Made by a program: the position numbers and the translations under genes | In this document: positions 1 through 7,258 of the stretch, piece after piece | How positions within the stretch are numbered: the first letter of the stretch is position 1 | Layout: each line of letters opens with the position of its first letter | Assembly (NCBI GenBank): GCA_023390655.1 | Contig: JAEWCL010000003.1 | Location: 62,001-126,000, forward strand | Direction: 5' to 3' | From: Bacillota bacterium | Lineage (GTDB): Bacteria > Bacillota > Clostridia > Christensenellales > CAG-138 | Length of the DNA: 64,000 bases | Notes under the pieces: model-generated | The model's input: only the letters and a program-made list of their open reading frames with translations | Told to the model about the DNA's origin: nothing | The model's database searches: none

Positions 1-8
1 TGTAAAAA

Positions 9-54
9 CGCGATAAAACACCGCTTATTGGTAACACATTGGTAACACGGTTAC
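9..54. repeat. Left-end integrase arm-type repeats
   Basis: Two direct copies of TTGGTAAC lie at 28-35 and 39-46, an 11-bp period, followed by an inverted partial copy (GGTTAC) at 49-54. The sequence CGCGATAAAAC precedes them at 9-19. The same arrangement recurs at the right end (41271-41318). Paired short repeats next to the integrase gene at both ends are what arm-binding sites of a tyrosine recombinase look like. The attachment core itself must lie left of base 1. Confidence 0.6.
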
Positions 55-1235
55 AGGCATGCAATTGCCTTCCTAAGTCGCTCAATGTCCGGGTGAACGT
101 AGGTGCGCTTTGTAAAATCCGGGTCGCTGTGTCCGCCAATTAAGGCTATAGCAAGATCATCGCTGCATCGAGCGTCAAATCGCGTAAAGAACGTGTGGCG
201 TGCTTTGTGGGGGGTGAGCCTGCGCACGCCTACGCTTTCAAGCGCCGCATAGTAAAGATCGCAAAAATGCTCGTAGCGGTATTTCTTTTTAACGATCCTA
301 AAGGTGCCTTTTTTCTTGTTCCCTACGCCGCACTCTTCTTCAAATATATACTTCTCGCACGAGGCATATCGTTCTCGAAAAATGTGTTGTATGCTTGGAT
401 GAATTGGAATAATTCTGTCTTTGCCTGCATCGGTCTTTACACCGCCCGTTATCAGCATCTCTTTAATATCTACGTCAAACCTTGTCAGGGTTAACATTTC
501 AGTTATACGCATACCTGTATATACGAGAACGATTGCCATATCGATCATTGGTATTACGATATTTTTTTCGAGCTTTGCTACTTCGATATCTGAAAAATAC
601 TCGGGTGCCTTCTTTTTGCCTTCAGGTGGCAGGCGGACTTTTTTTGCATAGCTTTTCGTGACAACATCATTCTCGCATGCAAAATCTGAAAGTAAAGTGC
701 TTAGGGCCTTTACTTTTTCCATTGTAGACCGGCTTTTACCTTGGGATTCTGCCAGATCAACCGCCTGTTGGAACTGAGGTTTACGAAGATTGCGAAAGAG
801 GGTGTTGTGGTGGGGCTTGAAGTATTTTATTGCGGCCTTATAATTTGCCTGTGTTTGTTTTGATATGTCCTTATAATCGCGCGTTTTTTGCCATTCCTCA
901 TAAAGCTGCAGCAAAGTGTATTCCGCATACTCGCTTACCGGGTCGCTTTCTTTGGGCAACTCGCTTTCGATCCTGTTTTGATATAAGGCCATTTCCGCTT
1001 CCGCATACGTAGCAAACGCGCCGATTAAAGGCCGTTCTACTTCTCCATCATCGCTTACAATGGCTGCTTTGCGCGCAAGATATGGTTCCTTTCTGTTGCC
1101 TTTCAGCTTTGTAATGGAGCCGGTGCCGCTTGCACGCTTATGTGCCTTTCTTTTTTTTGCCTCCTGTTTCGCCCCACAATCAAAGCAAAATTTGCTGCCA
1201 TCAGGAATTTCAATTTTGCATCTGCGACAAATCAT
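51..1235 (-). CDS. int: Prophage tyrosine integrase with N-terminal zinc ribbon
   Basis: This is a 394-residue tyrosine recombinase that would integrate and excise the prophage at the tRNA-Pro gene. Residues 1-22 form a zinc ribbon (C3, C6, C17, C20), followed by an AP2-like arm-binding segment (about 35-95), a SAM-like core-binding domain (about 100-190) and the catalytic domain. The active-site set is visible: R243, K267, H343, R346, H369 and the nucleophile Y379 in RTYVH. The start is supported by AAAGGAGGG seven bases upstream. The gene reads towards the left prophage end and stops beside the arm repeats, the usual position for int. The zinc ribbon is an uncommon addition. Confidence 0.95.
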   Translation of the reverse strand: MICRRCKIEIPDGSKFCFDCGAKQEAKKRKAHKRASGTGSITKLKGNRKEPYLARKAAIVSDDGEVERPLIGAFATYAEAEMALYQNRIESELPKESDPVSEYAEYTLLQLYEEWQKTRDYKDISKQTQANYKAAIKYFKPHHNTLFRNLRKPQFQQAVDLAESQGKSRSTMEKVKALSTLLSDFACENDVVTKSYAKKVRLPPEGKKKAPEYFSDIEVAKLEKNIVIPMIDMAIVLVYTGMRITEMLTLTRFDVDIKEMLITGGVKTDAGKDRIIPIHPSIQHIFRERYASCEKYIFEEECGVGNKKKGTFRIVKKKYRYEHFCDLYYAALESVGVRRLTPHKARHTFFTRFDARCSDDLAIALIGGHSDPDFTKRTYVHPDIERLRKAIACL

Positions 1236-1601
1236 CCAGCAACCCTCCTTTACTGCTTGCCGTTAATATCCTACAATCCCCTCGTAGCATTTCGCGCATC
1301 TTTTTTTACCTAGTTCAATTTATTTAAAACTTTGTATATTGCAATATTTAATGCGTTGAGCACATAGGCATTTTGGGTAAGCTGTAGTTTGCCGCGCAAA
1401 TCTCGGCAAAGATGTAAATTATATATAATGCAGGCTTAGAACGGCTGCGCTTGGTCATAATTTATTTACATATTTTCCAGTTTGGTCCATTGCCTTTTTG
1501 AATCACGTTATCTTATTATTTTATTAACAAAAAAGAAAATTCCTGTAGGGTTTTGTGGCTTTGTTATATTTGTTGTAGATATTGGATATTCACATTTCCC
1601 C
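1236..1601. other. Intergenic region between integrase and the SOS-controlled small gene
   Basis: This AT-rich stretch of about 365 bases has no convincing reading frame. It should carry the integrase promoter on the minus strand; a weak TTGCAA-16-TAAATT pair can be picked out around 1318-1345, but it is not strong. I see no other structure in it. Confidence 0.4.
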
Positions 1602-1650
1602 TTGTGCCCGGTTTCCATTTAGGATACAATATACGAACATCAGTTCGTAT
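1602..1650 (+). promoter_or_regulatory. Promoter with perfect LexA-type SOS box
   Basis: A promoter is visible as TTGTGC (1602-1607), a 17-bp spacer and TACAAT (1625-1630). Directly after the -10, a perfect 8-4-8 palindrome, ATACGAAC-ATCA-GTTCGTAT (1631-1650), covers the start point. Its core GAAC-N4-GTTC is the Firmicutes LexA (DinR) box. A repressor bound here would block the promoter until DNA damage inactivates LexA. Confidence 0.8.
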
Positions 1651-1664
1651 CGAAGGAGGAAAGC

Positions 1665-1820
1665 ATGGAATATACTTCTACCCATCCACCGGAATCAGCC
1701 GCCTCTGACGACCGTTTCGAATGGCTCATTGCGTCTATAAAGAAAATCATTAATCTTGCTGACGTCAGAGATTTGGAACTAATCTACCAGTTTTCCAAGG
1801 AGATTATAAAGCAAGCATAA
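1665..1820 (+). CDS. Small SOS-controlled protein, possible antirepressor
   Basis: This 51-residue frame has an excellent AAGGAGG five bases before its ATG and is the only gene behind the LexA-box promoter. The C-terminal half (about residues 23-50, KKIINLADVRDLELIYQF onwards) looks like a single amphipathic helical unit; similar short segments occur in many small Firmicutes regulators. The gene stops one base before the repressor gene, which is on the other strand, so its transcript runs antisense into the repressor. By analogy with the LexA-controlled Tum antirepressor of phage 186 it may trigger prophage induction. That role is inference. Confidence 0.7.
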   Translation: MEYTSTHPPESAASDDRFEWLIASIKKIINLADVRDLELIYQFSKEIIKQA

Positions 1821-1821
1821 T

Positions 1822-2184
1822 CTACGGCTCGATTGCGATTTCTTTGATTTTTTTCTCTAATAGTTCCCATTCCTCAACGCTCATACGAGACAACACGGCA
1901 ATAAAGCGACGACGGAAATCCGGTTCTCCCTTGAGAACATTGCCCATAAATGCTGCGATCTCTTGATCGCGGCTTTTTTTTATGAACATATCTCCTTCAC
2001 CTGTGCGAAGCCACTGCTCGTTCACATCAAATACATTACAAATCAGAGAAATTGCTGAATCAAGAGGTTTACTGCGTCCCATTTCATATGTTGCCACAGT
2101 GTTGCGCTTTATCGAAAGCTTGTCGGCAAATTGTTGCTGTGTAAGGTGTAGTGTGTTACGCAGCTCTTTTATACGCTCATGCAT
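1822..2184 (-). CDS. CI-like prophage repressor, short XRE type
   Basis: This 120-residue protein starts with a classic XRE helix-turn-helix (residues 5-60, with QQQFADKLSIKRNTVATYE as the DNA-reading part). The rest is a short helical tail, probably for dimerisation. It has no S24/LexA-type peptidase domain, so it cannot be inactivated by RecA-stimulated self-cleavage. Its divergent position facing the early genes, with operator-like repeats between, marks it as the lysogeny repressor. The SOS-controlled gene next door may supply the missing induction route. Confidence 0.88.
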   Translation of the reverse strand: MHERIKELRNTLHLTQQQFADKLSIKRNTVATYEMGRSKPLDSAISLICNVFDVNEQWLRTGEGDMFIKKSRDQEIAAFMGNVLKGEPDFRRRFIAVLSRMSVEEWELLEKKIKEIAIEP

Positions 2185-2211
2185 GATATTCCCTCCTCAC
2201 TTTCCAAAAAG

Positions 2212-2280
2212 ACTTTATCAAATAAATGTTTTGGTGTCAACAATTATATGCTTGACATATGTTTTAAATAGACATATATT
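2212..2280. promoter_or_regulatory. Divergent repressor and early promoters with operator repeats
   Basis: On the plus strand TTGACA (2252-2257), 17 bp and TATATT (2275-2280) form a strong early promoter. On the minus strand TTGACA (2235-2240), 17 bp and TAAAGT (2212-2217) form the repressor promoter. The two -35 boxes face each other as an inverted repeat. GACATAT occurs twice 17 bp apart (2255, 2271) and fits repressor operators. The layout is a standard lysis-lysogeny switch. Confidence 0.75.
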
Positions 2281-2330
2281 TGTTTTAGTAACAACATACT
2301 GCCCAAAGCAAATGGAGAGGAGGTCTATTC

Positions 2331-2528
2331 TTGAATGCAAAAGAGAAGGAGGTCGCCAGAAGATTGGCGGAAGCCTTTAATAGCCTACCAGATGCAAAGA
2401 AGGAGTTTTTGATCGGATACGCAGAGGGCGTCGTGGCGATGGTGGAAAAGCAATCAGACGCAAGTGGCGTTACCACGGCAGGATGCGCCGAACAAAACGT
2501 TCCGGACTTGCGCGACCACCCGGAATAG
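2331..2528 (+). CDS. Small early prophage protein, function unknown
   Basis: The first gene behind the early promoter encodes 65 residues. It starts with TTG, chosen because GGAGAGGAGG ends eight bases upstream and no in-frame ATG fits. The first half is charged and helical; the second half is low in structure. No recognisable domain. Its position is that of Cro-like or early regulatory proteins, but no helix-turn-helix is evident. Confidence 0.6.
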   Translation: MNAKEKEVARRLAEAFNSLPDAKKEFLIGYAEGVVAMVEKQSDASGVTTAGCAEQNVPDLRDHPE

Positions 2529-2543
2529 AAAGGACAGGCAATC

Positions 2544-2765
2544 ATGAACGCGGCAGATATGCCTAAAGCGGTGCTCCATCGAGGCGATGGAACCAAGGAA
2601 GAAATTGATGATTTGTCAGCCTATTTCTTTTACCTGCGAAGGGTGGCTCAACGAATGTTAAAGCAACTAAAAGATACGGACGAGCTTGATGATGTGGATA
2701 TCGGACACGTGATAACAGCTATGGAGCGGGTGGTTTCTGAAAAAGCAGATTCACGACAACGCTAA
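2544..2765 (+). CDS. Small early prophage protein, function unknown
   Basis: This 73-residue acidic, helical protein starts at ATG behind AAAGGA. It lies 15 bases after the preceding gene, so the two are probably co-transcribed. The last 47 bases overlap the end of the convergent membrane-protein gene on the other strand. I do not recognise a family. Confidence 0.55.
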   Translation: MNAADMPKAVLHRGDGTKEEIDDLSAYFFYLRRVAQRMLKQLKDTDELDDVDIGHVITAMERVVSEKADSRQR

Positions 2766-3090
2766 TAACCAAACTTAATACAGCACCGATGATTGCCATC
2801 CATACTGAAAACTTACGTCCCGATAACATCTCGCGCCTATGTTCGGCGTATTTATCAAATTCAGTTTCGCCGGCTTTCGTAACAACCAAGACGTCGGAAT
2901 GTACCGGATAGGCGCCAATTATGAAGTCGGATTTGTAACTCTCATACCCCGTGACTTGATGGTCAATATACCCGTTAGACAGAGCTTTCTTTATATCTGG
3001 TGTTGCTCTGTATCGTTTTTCGTAATAACCCTCCGGCTGACCTGCGTGTTTCATGATGCGTTTGATTAATTTGTATTCACCATAGGTCAC
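2719..3090 (-). CDS. Prophage moron: small protein with C-terminal membrane anchor
   Basis: This 123-residue protein is encoded against the direction of the early operon. The start is GTG at 3090, favoured by a G-rich ribosome site just upstream. Residues 1-90 are soluble and charged; residues 97-117 (WMAIIGAVLSLVISVVVNLLF) form one clear transmembrane helix close to the C-terminus, so the bulk would sit in the cytoplasm at the membrane. It has its own promoter. A reversed, independently expressed membrane gene beside the immunity region is typical of lysogenic-conversion or exclusion genes, but no family is recognised. Confidence 0.65.
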   Translation of the reverse strand: MTYGEYKLIKRIMKHAGQPEGYYEKRYRATPDIKKALSNGYIDHQVTGYESYKSDFIIGAYPVHSDVLVVTKAGETEFDKYAEHRREMLSGRKFSVWMAIIGAVLSLVISVVVNLLFQKPPAP

Positions 3091-3115
3091 TTGCAACACC
3101 CCCCCACTCACAAAG

Positions 3116-3144
3116 ATTGTACCACGCCAATATATACCATTCAA
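3116..3144 (-). promoter_or_regulatory. Promoter of the reversed membrane-protein gene
   Basis: On the minus strand TTGAAT (3139-3144), exactly 17 bp and TACAAT (3116-3121) give a near-consensus promoter about 20 bases ahead of the GTG start at 3090. It would keep the gene expressed in the lysogen, independent of the early operon. Confidence 0.65.
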
Positions 3145-3157
3145 GAAAGGAGAGCCA

Positions 3158-3919
3158 ATGAACCAGTTACAGATATTCAGCAACGCACAGTTTGGACAAG
3201 TCCGCATGCTCAATGAAAACGGCAGAGAGTTGTTTTGCGGGTCTGATGTTGCGAAAGCTCTTGGATACGCAAGGCCAAAGGATGCAATTTTCGCACATTG
3301 CAAGGGGGCTGTAAAACGCCGCACCCTTACGGCGGGCGGTGAGCAGGAAATGTCCTTTATCCCTGAAGGAGATGTCTACCGCCTGATAGCCCGCTCGAAC
3401 CTCCCCGCCGCCGTACAGTTTGAGAAGTGGCTGTTTGAAGAAGTGCTTCCTTCCATTCGCAAGCATGGCGTATACGCGGTGGACGAGCTTCTGAACGACC
3501 CTGACTTTGCAATCAAGGCATTCACGGCGCTGAAGGAGGAGCGCGACAGGAACAAGGCGTTACAAGCTCAAATGGAGCATGACAAGCCGAAGGTACTCTT
3601 TGCGGATGCGGTGGCGGCATCGCACACATCAATCTTGGTCGGAGAACTTGCGAAGCTGATTAAGCAGAATGGCTACGACATCGGACAGAATCGGTTGTTC
3701 CGCTGGCTGCGGGAAAATGGATACCTTATCAGGCGCGAAGGCTCCGACTACAACATGCCGACGCAGCGGTCAATGGAGATGGGGCTATTCAAGATTAAGG
3801 AAACCGCGATCAACAAGCCGGATGGAAGCATCACAATTAGCAAGACCGTGAAGGTGACCGGCAAGGGCCAGACGTATTTTGTGAATTTGCTTTTGCGGGA
3901 AGTGAAGAAAGAAGCATAG
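3158..3919 (+). CDS. Phage antirepressor, BRO-N plus KilAC domains
   Basis: This 253-residue protein has a BRO-type N-terminal DNA-binding domain (about residues 1-110, with GSDVAKALGYARPKDAI and FEKWLFEEVLPSIRKHG as signatures). A linker and a KilAC C-terminal domain (about 135-250, LAKLIKQNGYDIGQNRLFRWL) follow. Such proteins oppose phage repressors or regulate early genes. AAAGGAGAG lies seven bases before the ATG. It is the first of three antirepressor-like genes in this prophage. Confidence 0.9.
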   Translation: MNQLQIFSNAQFGQVRMLNENGRELFCGSDVAKALGYARPKDAIFAHCKGAVKRRTLTAGGEQEMSFIPEGDVYRLIARSNLPAAVQFEKWLFEEVLPSIRKHGVYAVDELLNDPDFAIKAFTALKEERDRNKALQAQMEHDKPKVLFADAVAASHTSILVGELAKLIKQNGYDIGQNRLFRWLRENGYLIRREGSDYNMPTQRSMEMGLFKIKETAINKPDGSITISKTVKVTGKGQTYFVNLLLREVKKEA

Positions 3920-3932
3920 GAGGGAGGGCAAC

Positions 3933-4142
3933 GTGAAAATACCAGACGATTACATTCAGGTCGAAACGGTTCCAGTGACCGTACTTGCAAAGATGCTCCG
4001 GGTCGATCCAAACAAGATCAAGTCTGCGATAAAAAATGGCACGATGCCGGTGGGGTGTGTATGTCAAGCAGATGGGAGCACGAAAGAACGCACCGTGATT
4101 ATTAAAACCCGTCTGGAACGGTGGCTGGCGGGCGAACTATAG
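3933..4142 (+). CDS. Small putative DNA-binding early protein
   Basis: This 69-residue protein starts at GTG behind AGGAGGGAGG. Its first half (VTVLAKMLRVDPNKIKSAI) reads as a helix-turn-helix like those of MerR/excisionase-type proteins, and the second half is basic. An excisionase or early-regulator role is possible, but it lies far from int, so this is only a suggestion. Confidence 0.6.
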   Translation: MKIPDDYIQVETVPVTVLAKMLRVDPNKIKSAIKNGTMPVGCVCQADGSTKERTVIIKTRLERWLAGEL

Positions 4143-4164
4143 CAACACGAAAGGAGGACAAGCA

Positions 4165-4638
4165 GTGAACCGTCGCATTCGAGAAATTGTGTTTTTGCAG
4201 CTTCGTCTTTACAACAACACCAAGCGGACGCTGGAAGCGTATGAGGAAATTGGCTTAAAAGCCCGCTCGTTGGAACCAAGCGCCAATACCGGGTCGCACG
4301 GAGACCCTACAGTGTCCGACGCTCTAAGGTCGGTTGAGCCCAACGAGGATATCAAGCAGATGCGAAACTGGGCGTGGGCCATAGAGGAAGCTTTTGCTAT
4401 GTTCCGCCGATCCGCGCCGCACAAGGCGCAATTGATGGACTTGCTGTTTTTCGCGGATGTGGGAGATACATCATCCGATAGCTGCGCTAGGCGCGAACAA
4501 ATTCTGGATATATTGCATGTCAGTGAACCCACCCTGTACCGATGGCGGGACGATATCTTTCAGGCTGTCATGGCAGGGGCAATTGAAGTCGGTGTGCTTT
4601 CTGTCTACAACACACGGCAGACGCGAGGCCCCGCGTGA
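4165..4638 (+). CDS. Putative phage transcription regulator, C-terminal helix-turn-helix
   Basis: This 157-residue protein starts at GTG behind AAAGGAGG. The C-terminal third (ILDILHVSEPTLYRWRDDIF, about residues 112-131) resembles region 4 of sigma factors or RinA/ArpU-type regulators. The N-terminal half is helical. It belongs to the run of small regulators ahead of the replication genes. Exact family not recognised. Confidence 0.6.
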   Translation: MNRRIREIVFLQLRLYNNTKRTLEAYEEIGLKARSLEPSANTGSHGDPTVSDALRSVEPNEDIKQMRNWAWAIEEAFAMFRRSAPHKAQLMDLLFFADVGDTSSDSCARREQILDILHVSEPTLYRWRDDIFQAVMAGAIEVGVLSVYNTRQTRGPA

Positions 4639-4793
4639 TCGCATATCTCTGGCTGTTGGCGTTTCCGGTTATCCTCTTGTCGCTCGAAGCGTTGTCGTGG
4701 ATACCGGCGGTCAGGCGATGGGAGGACAAGCAGATTAAGCGAATAGAAAGGGGTGGTAACCGTGGGCGCGATTACGAAAGAAACGCGCTTTGA
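4635..4793 (+). CDS. Possible small membrane protein overlapping its neighbours
   Basis: A 52-residue frame starts at GTG inside the stop of the preceding gene (GTGA overlap), the usual sign of translational coupling. Its first 20 residues (IAYLWLLAFPVILLSLEALSW) form one membrane helix, followed by a basic cytoplasmic tail. It overlaps the start of the next gene by about 30 bases, which lowers confidence. Function unknown. Confidence 0.4.
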   Translation: MIAYLWLLAFPVILLSLEALSWIPAVRRWEDKQIKRIERGGNRGRDYERNAL

Positions 4794-5025
4794 GAGCTTC
4801 CTTGCAACAGACCCGAGGCCTAGGCAAGCTCAAATCCTGGCGGTGTGGAATGGGGACATGACGGCCCGAGAGGTTGCGGAGAAGCTTGGCTATCAGGAAA
4901 TGAACTGCGTTAGGCCGCGCATAACCGAACTTGAACAGTCCGGGCAATTGATACAGGTGGACAAGTGGCCCGACCTTAAAACAAATCGTCGTGTGACCCG
5001 TTGGAGGCTGGCAGATGGCAAATAG
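4762..5025 (+). CDS. Small winged-helix protein
   Basis: This 87-residue protein starts at GTG 4762, chosen because AAAGGGGTGG ends six bases upstream; a GTG three codons earlier is possible. The sequence MTAREVAEKLGYQEMNCVRPRI followed by QLIQVDKWPD and VTRWRLADG is a winged-helix DNA-binding fold. Likely an early regulator or replication accessory. Its end overlaps the next start. Confidence 0.65.
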   Translation: MGAITKETRFESFLATDPRPRQAQILAVWNGDMTAREVAEKLGYQEMNCVRPRITELEQSGQLIQVDKWPDLKTNRRVTRWRLADGK

Positions 5026-5227
5026 CGCATTTACAGAACGGTTCAACATCTTGGCAAAAGGGCTGTCAAGCCGGGCACTCGGTAAGGCTCTTGGCACCTC
5101 GGACACCGCCATACGGTATTTACGCAACGGCAGGAACATTGCATCCGCTGACCTGCTTTGTAAAATTGCTGATCGGTTCGGTGTAACAGTGGACTGGCTG
5201 TTGGGGAGGGATGAATTTTCAAAATGA
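5015..5227 (+). CDS. Small XRE-family DNA-binding protein
   Basis: This 70-residue protein is almost entirely one XRE helix-turn-helix (ALGKALGTSDTAIRYLRNG), ending in the FGVTVDWLLGRDE motif common in phage repressor-like proteins. It overlaps the previous gene by 11 bases, and GGAGG lies inside that gene's end. It may act as a Cro-like second regulator. Confidence 0.75.
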   Translation: MANSAFTERFNILAKGLSSRALGKALGTSDTAIRYLRNGRNIASADLLCKIADRFGVTVDWLLGRDEFSK

Positions 5228-5309
5228 AAAAGACCGTCACATGCTGGCAGGCACGTAAAACGGTCAAGACCAAATAAGATAAGACAAGCATAGCAGATCG
5301 GAGGAAAAA

Positions 5310-5522
5310 ATGGAAGAGCATTTCTTGAAAATCATCGAAGCACAGCAGGCGGTCATCCGCACTCTGAAGACTGATAAGGAAACGTGGTACTGCCTCTATC
5401 TGGAGGCAAACGCGAAAGAGAAGGAGCTAAACGAGAAAATTCTGCTGATCGAGGGCCGGATAAGGTCAGAGATTGCGCAGCTACAGGAGCAGAAAAAGGA
5501 GGAACGGCATGAGGCTGTATGA
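5310..5522 (+). CDS. Small coiled-coil protein
   Basis: A 70-residue, very charged, continuous helix with heptad character (residues 5-65), starting at ATG behind GGAGG. It overlaps the next gene by 14 bases, so they are coupled. No family recognised; it may be a partner of the Gp157-like protein that follows. Confidence 0.55.
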   Translation: MEEHFLKIIEAQQAVIRTLKTDKETWYCLYLEANAKEKELNEKILLIEGRIRSEIAQLQEQKKEERHEAV

Positions 5523-6012
5523 AATATCGGAGACCTACCGTGCGTTTATAGCAGGTGTCGAAGCCGGAGACATACCGGAAGAGGCTATAGCGGATACGCT
5601 GGAGGCTCTGGAAGGTGCATTTGAGGAAAAGGCGGAGGCCATTGGCTGCATTATCAAGGAGCAGCGGGCAGAATCGGAAGCAATTAAGCGCGAGGAAGAG
5701 GCGTTGTCAGCCCGCAGAAAGGCAAAAGAAAACCACGCTGATTCGATGGAAAATTATCTCTATCGTCAGATGAAATGCCTCGGGAAGGACAAGTTCGAAA
5801 CAGCCCGAGTTCGCGTCAAGTTCACTAAAGGGGAGAAAGTTGAAATCGCAGACGAACTGGCCTTTGTCGGTTGGGCCAAGCAAGAGGCCGACGATCTGCT
5901 GACCTTCAAAGAGCCGACCGTCAACAAAACTGCGATCAAAGCGGCACTCAAGGCCGGTCGCGTGTTACCAGGGGTGGCGCTCGAAAAGACCGAGAAAGCG
6001 AGGGTTGGTTAA
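5509..6012 (+). CDS. Siphovirus Gp157-family protein
   Basis: The 167-residue product starts at ATG 5509 with AAAGGAGG at optimal distance; an upstream start in the same frame would lack a ribosome site. A long N-terminal coiled coil (residues 20-90) is followed by a conserved-looking C-terminal part ending in NKTAIKAALKAGRVLPGV, the signature end of Gp157-type phage proteins. These sit beside phage recombination genes, as here, but their biochemical role is not settled. Confidence 0.75.
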   Translation: MRLYEISETYRAFIAGVEAGDIPEEAIADTLEALEGAFEEKAEAIGCIIKEQRAESEAIKREEEALSARRKAKENHADSMENYLYRQMKCLGKDKFETARVRVKFTKGEKVEIADELAFVGWAKQEADDLLTFKEPTVNKTAIKAALKAGRVLPGVALEKTEKARVG

Positions 6013-6669
6013 ATGGGAGTCCCGGTTCTTGTGATAGGCAAAAGCGGCGCCGGAAAGAGCGCGTCGCTGCGCAACTTTAAACCAGAGGACGTGGGCGTAA
6101 TCAATGTTCTCGGAAAGCCACTGCCTTTTCGCAGTTCGCTTAAAGCGGTAAAGACCACCGACTACGCGACTGTGACAGCCACGCTGACGGGTGCAAAAGC
6201 ACCGTCTGTTGTAATCGACGACGCGGGCTATCTTATCACGGATCAGTTTATGTCAGAGCACACCAATACCGGCAAGGGCAACACCGTGTTCGGCCTTTAC
6301 AACGATATGGCAGACAAGTTTTACAGCCTTGTACGCTTCATCGTAACTGGGTTACCCGACGACAAGATAGTCTATATGCTCATGCACGAAGACAAAAACG
6401 AGCTTGGGGACGTAAAACCAAAGACTATCGGAAAATTGCTCGACGAGAAGGTCTGTCTTGAGGGGCTGTTCACCATCGTTCTGCGGGCAGTAGGCGATCA
6501 ATCCAAGCATGTTTTCATCACTCAATCCTCGGGTTACGACGTAGCAAAGAGCCCAATGGGAATGTTTGATGCAATCGAGATCGACAACGATCTAAAGGCC
6601 GTAGACGCGGTCATTCGGGAGTATTGGGGACTGTCATCAACAACAAATAAACAGGAGGCAAAGAAATAA
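6013..6669 (+). CDS. Phage P-loop ATPase, Sak4/AAA_24-like recombination protein
   Basis: This 218-residue ATPase has an N-terminal Walker A (GKSGAGKS, residues 9-16) and a Walker B-like strand (SVVIDDAG, about 66-73). Proteins of this size between Gp157 and an SSB-like protein are usually RecA-core recombinases of the Sak4 group or the related AAA_24 family, which pair single-stranded DNA during phage recombination. Its start abuts the previous stop and its stop overlaps the next ATG, so the module is one operon. Confidence 0.8.
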   Translation: MGVPVLVIGKSGAGKSASLRNFKPEDVGVINVLGKPLPFRSSLKAVKTTDYATVTATLTGAKAPSVVIDDAGYLITDQFMSEHTNTGKGNTVFGLYNDMADKFYSLVRFIVTGLPDDKIVYMLMHEDKNELGDVKPKTIGKLLDEKVCLEGLFTIVLRAVGDQSKHVFITQSSGYDVAKSPMGMFDAIEIDNDLKAVDAVIREYWGLSSTTNKQEAKK

Positions 6670-7247
6670 TGAAGAAGATCAACAACTGGAACAACGTACA
6701 GGCAATTTCTGACCGTCCGCAGCTACCGGTGAACGGCTATGTTTGCAGAATTATGGATGCAAAGGTTGTTTCTTATCCCACAAGCACCGGCGGCACAATT
6801 GAAAAACTGGAAATCAGCATTGATGTTGCTGAGGGCGAATATAAAGATTTCTACGCGAATGACTACCGTACGCAGACGCAGGAAGACAAGCGCTGGAAGG
6901 GCGTTCTGAGACTGTATGTTCCACAGGATGACGGAACTGATCTTGACAACTTCTCAAAGCGCAAATTGAAATCTGTCACAGACGCGATCGAGGACAGTAA
7001 CAATGGCTTCCATTGGGATTGGGATGAAACCGCGCTCAAGAACAAGATGGTCGGAATCGTATTCCGAAACGAAGAATGGGAATTTGACGGAAAATCTGGC
7101 TTTATCGCCCGCCCGTTTTACGCGACCTCTGTCGACGCGATCAGGGGCGGTCGATTCAAAATACCCGCAGAGAAGCTGGTCGACAAAAACAAGGTCAGCA
7201 ACACAAATAAACAGGACAATTTGAACGATGTGGAAATTCCGTTTTAA
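6669..7247 (+). CDS. Phage single-strand-DNA-binding-like protein with SSB-type acidic tip
   Basis: This 192-residue protein sits directly behind the P-loop ATPase (TAATG overlap) and ends in the residues DVEIPF. A terminal D/E-x-I-P-F tip is the hallmark by which SSB proteins recruit partner enzymes. The body is beta-rich and the pre-C-terminal part is polar and flexible, as in SSBs. It resembles phage proteins placed beside recombinases that replace SSB, such as the DUF669-like group. Family assignment is tentative; the SSB-like role is well supported by context. Confidence 0.7.
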   Translation: MKKINNWNNVQAISDRPQLPVNGYVCRIMDAKVVSYPTSTGGTIEKLEISIDVAEGEYKDFYANDYRTQTQEDKRWKGVLRLYVPQDDGTDLDNFSKRKLKSVTDAIEDSNNGFHWDWDETALKNKMVGIVFRNEEWEFDGKSGFIARPFYATSVDAIRGGRFKIPAEKLVDKNKVSNTNKQDNLNDVEIPF

Positions 7248-7258
7248 GGTGATCGGGC

